Assembly (NCBI GenBank): GCA_937891165.1
Contig: CALAEX010000174.1
Span: 1 to 7,675 of the forward strand
DNA from: an uncultured Lachnospiraceae bacterium
GTDB taxonomy: Bacteria > Bacillota > Clostridia > Lachnospirales > Lachnospiraceae
Direction: 5' to 3'
Length of the DNA stretch: 7,675 nt
Position numbers and translations under genes: made by a program. A model generated the notes under the pieces. It had not been told where the DNA came from and ran no database searches. It saw nothing but the letters and a program-made list of their open reading frames with translations. Of the stretch, positions 5,973 through 7,675 are shown piece after piece (positions within the stretch are counted from its first letter, which is position 1; each line of letters begins with the position of its first letter).

Positions 5973-6428
5973 TTATTGAGTAAGTTCCGCCTTAGAAAGG
6001 GTGTTTTCAATGGCTTCGATAAGCAGGTTTTGGGTATATTGGCTTCCTTCGGTAAGAGTGAGTTCTTCGAGAGGAATATCCTTACTTAGTTGGAGTTCGA
6101 GGGCCTCGAGTGCTGGATGAAGGAGTGGGTACATAGTAGTTACAGCTTCATCTAGGTTGACTAAGCGGACAGAGTTAATGTGGTTATCATCACAAACGAG
6201 TTCTAAGTGTACAAGGGTATCTCCAATAGAAATAGAGGAGGTATAAACTCCTGGTGTATAAAGGGCAGAAGTTGGTGTAGTTGTTGGATTAGGAGAGTTA
6301 GAGGAAGTTTCTTTTTTGGTAGACACCCATGCAATTCCAAAGAGAATAAAAAGGATACCTATAAAAACGAGGACAGCAGTAAGTAGTAATTCTTTTAGTT
6401 TTACAACAACGATTTTTGTGTTAGACAT
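5973..6428 (-). CDS. small membrane-anchored protein with an FMN-binding-like domain lacking the acceptor threonine
   Basis: A 151-residue protein with a short basic start, one membrane helix (about 14-35), a Ser/Thr/Pro linker (about 40-57) and an extracellular domain (58-148). The domain resembles FMN-binding (FMN_bind) modules. These typically show 'G.Y....', a strand over 'V.v.V.v.dg.I..i.l', and a closing 'SGAT.TS..l..Av..al..A' helix. Here the matching parts are PGVYTSS, LVHLELVCDDNHINSVRLVN, and EGSQYTQNLLIEAIENTLSKA, with YPLLHPALEALELQ between. In flavinylated members the Thr of SGAT carries FMN through ApbE; here it is Gln130 (EGSQ), so covalent flavin is unlikely. The family call is by pattern and moderate. 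A GTG six bases upstream lies within the ribosome binding site and is not the likely start. No clear promoter was found. It is divergent from the repeat protein gene. Confidence 0.75.
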   Translation of the reverse strand: MSNTKIVVVKLKELLLTAVLVFIGILFILFGIAWVSTKKETSSNSPNPTTTPTSALYTPGVYTSSISIGDTLVHLELVCDDNHINSVRLVNLDEAVTTMYPLLHPALEALELQLSKDIPLEELTLTEGSQYTQNLLIEAIENTLSKAELTQ

Positions 6429-6433
6429 AAGCA

Positions 6434-6438
6434 CCTCC
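6434..6438 (-). promoter_or_regulatory. ribosome binding site that decides the start at 6428
   Basis: On the minus strand, GGAGG occupies 6438 down to 6434, five nt before the ATG at 6428-6426. The in-frame GTG at 6434-6432 begins at the last G of this site and so cannot use it. The protein therefore begins MSNTK. Confidence 0.8.
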
Positions 6439-6597
6439 GATAAAGTTTTTGTTTATTTTTTCACCGAATTTATTCAGTTATGAATAAGTAGCGAAACGGA
6501 TTAGGAATATCCGCTTGAATAGAATGATAGTGGAATTACTACAAATATATGAGGGAACAAGGGATGTCAGTACAATTATAGGAAAGTTTTATTTTGT

Positions 6598-6636
6598 AAA
6601 AAATGTTACGTTTGCAAACAAAAGGTAACATTTTTT
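6598..6636 (+). terminator. terminator-like hairpin just upstream of the repeat protein gene
   Basis: AAAAAATGTTAC (6598-6609) is perfectly complementary to GTAACATTTTTT (6625-6636). The 15-nt loop contains the palindrome GTTTGCAAAC (6610-6619). With A and T runs on its two sides it could end transcription in either direction. The ribosome binding site of the next gene begins only 11 nt later, so any transcript of that gene begun upstream must pass it, which suggests attenuation. The rest of the 232-bp gap (6429-6660) shows a short TTATTC/GAATAA hairpin (6470-6487) and no convincing promoter on either strand. Confidence 0.6.
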
Positions 6637-6660
6637 AATTAAGTTTGAGGAGGTGTATCA

Positions 6661-7675
6661 ATGTACAAAAAAACAAAAAAATTCATTTGTAGTTGTATCG
6701 TCGGAGTAATGGCAGTATCTTCTCTGTTCAGTAATGGGGCAATCCTACCAAATATCTCTGTGTATGCAGCAGGAACAAAGACAGCAGTAAGTACTGCTAC
6801 TCGAGCAGAAATTGAAGCTAGTTTGTATGATTTTGAATATTATTCTATGGCGAATGAAGATGTAGCCGTTGCTTTAGGGTATGACAAAGACAAGATGTAT
6901 GAACATTGGTTAAATTTTGGTATGGCAGAGGGACGAAATGCTTCCATGGTATTTAATGCAAAGTATTATTTAGAAGTGAATCCTGACGTTCGGGCAGCAG
7001 TTGGAAATGATTACATAGCAGCATATGAACATTTTGTGACAACAGGGTTATTAGCAGGGTTGGAGTCTAGTCCTGTCTTTAGTGTGAAGTATTATTTACA
7101 AGCGAATGAAGATGTAGCAGAAGCTTTTGGGAACGATTATGTAAAGGCAGCCAATCACTTCAATCAAAATGCATTAGCTGAAGGTAGAAGTGGTAGTGGA
7201 AATTTTGATTACACTGTGTATAAAGATTGTAATACAGATGTAGCAGAATTATATGAAAATGATAAAAAAGGGTATTATATCCACTACATAAATCATGGAC
7301 GAGCAGAAGGACGAACCGCAGGTCTTGGAACAAGTGGTGATAGTGGAAATGATAATACAGGTAGTACAGAAATTGATACAAATGCAGTGTCCTATCGTAT
7401 TTTTGATGCACAATTTTATTTAGAAAGATATCCAAAATTGAAACAAATCGTTGGTACAGATGAGAATGCATTGTATTTATATTGGATAGAAGAAGGTATC
7501 GAACAAGGTCAAACAGCAAGCCCTGTTATTGTTCCAGAGGAATATTTGAAATTGAATCAAGATGTGGCAGAAGTATTTGGAACTGATAAAGCAGGTGCTT
7601 TGAAACATTTCTTAAATGAGGGAATTTTAGAAGGAAGAACAGGAAGTTACGAATTTGACTACAGTATTTATGCTT
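6661..7675 (+). CDS. secreted repeat protein with 42-residue 'N.DVA..G..H....G..EGR' units (incomplete, runs off the window)
   Basis: An open frame of 338 codons without a stop before the window edge. AGGAGGTG (6648-6655) lies 5 nt before the ATG. Residues 1-36 are a signal peptide: MYKKTKK, a hydrophobic core, and a probable cut after VYA. From residue 56 the protein is a tandem array of about 42-residue units with the pattern F/Y-x(4)-Y-x(3)-N-x-D-V-A, a Gly-Asn/Thr-Asp turn, then 'A..HF...G..EGR'. Such units are common in surface and secreted proteins of Clostridia, often beside cell-wall-binding or catalytic domains. A 24-residue Gly/Ser/Asn/Asp linker (224-247) splits the array. No catalytic or anchoring domain is visible in the part seen, so the function depends on the missing C-terminus. 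It has a strong ribosome binding site, and a terminator-like hairpin precedes it. Confidence 0.92.
   Translation, partial: MYKKTKKFICSCIVGVMAVSSLFSNGAILPNISVYAAGTKTAVSTATRAEIEASLYDFEYYSMANEDVAVALGYDKDKMYEHWLNFGMAEGRNASMVFNAKYYLEVNPDVRAAVGNDYIAAYEHFVTTGLLAGLESSPVFSVKYYLQANEDVAEAFGNDYVKAANHFNQNALAEGRSGSGNFDYTVYKDCNTDVAELYENDKKGYYIHYINHGRAEGRTAGLGTSGDSGNDNTGSTEIDTNAVSYRIFDAQFYLERYPKLKQIVGTDENALYLYWIEEGIEQGQTASPVIVPEEYLKLNQDVAEVFGTDKAGALKHFLNEGILEGRTGSYEFDYSIYA
6826..7675 (+). repeat. tandem array of seven 42-residue (126-bp) coding repeats
   Basis: Units begin at residues 56, 98, 140, 182, 248, 290 and 332 (positions 6826, 6952, 7078, 7204, 7402, 7528 and 7654); the last is cut by the window edge. 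Spacing is exactly 42 residues, except 66 between units 4 and 5, which is 42 plus a 24-residue linker. The units differ considerably in sequence (unit 5 has Tyr where others have the core Asn), so the array is old rather than recently amplified. Confidence 0.85.

Noticed and set aside
6432..6434. GTG as start of the FMN-binding-like protein
   Set aside because: The GTG begins at the last G of the GGAGG site, while the ATG at 6428 has proper 5-nt spacing.
7160..7519. 119-codon minus-strand ORF in the repeat protein gene
   Set aside because: It is an antisense shadow of the repeats, biased to Leu, His and Tyr; the plus frame has the signal peptide, the ribosome binding site and the periodic repeats.
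6826..7675. Periodic sequence as a CRISPR-like array
   Set aside because: The period is 126 bp and in frame, repeats are conserved only at protein level, and there are no short identical repeats with unique spacers.

Overview
The window looks like chromosomal DNA of a low-GC, Gram-positive anaerobe of the Clostridia, most likely Lachnospiraceae. This is inferred from AT-rich codon use, strong AGGAGG ribosome binding sites, sigma-A type promoters, a glutamine-dependent NAD synthetase of clostridial style, and a secreted protein built from 'NxDVA..G....A..H....G..EGR' repeats. The genus cannot be fixed from sequence reading alone.

Layout, left to right. Positions 1-53 are the last bases of a group II intron (3' strand of domain V plus a complete domain VI with a bulged adenosine); the rest of the intron lies outside the window. 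Next, on the minus strand, is a secreted two-domain bacterial Ig-like (BIG2) protein (77-904). It is divergent from a plus-strand two-component operon: an OmpR/PhoB-type response regulator (1115-1804) and a sensor histidine kinase with an extracellular sensor domain (1809-3272). A good sigma-A promoter can be read for each side of the divergent gap.

The 482-bp gap after the kinase holds a 6S RNA (about 3304-3497) with its own promoter, whose -35 box overlaps the kinase stop codon. A structured 118-nt tail of unknown role follows, ending at an intrinsic terminator (3616-3641). Then come a long dyad and a probable promoter in front of nadE (3755-5665), the two-domain glutamine-hydrolysing NAD+ synthetase. 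nadE is followed by an unusual terminator-like element: an 18-bp perfect inverted repeat enclosing a GC-rich folded insert, followed by seven T residues.

On the right, a small membrane-anchored protein with an FMN-binding-like domain that lacks the usual flavin-acceptor threonine is encoded on the minus strand (5973-6428). It is divergent from a secreted repeat protein (6661 to the window edge, incomplete) whose repeats keep an exact 42-residue period. A terminator-like hairpin sits between the upstream gap and that gene's ribosome binding site.

Functionally the window mixes housekeeping (6S RNA, NAD synthesis) with surface and sensing functions (two-component system, BIG2 protein, repeat protein). 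I see no complete novel defence or mobile system. The least explained pieces are the structured non-coding stretches: the tail after 6S RNA, the dyad before nadE, the GC-rich inverted repeat after nadE, and the leader hairpin before the repeat protein.
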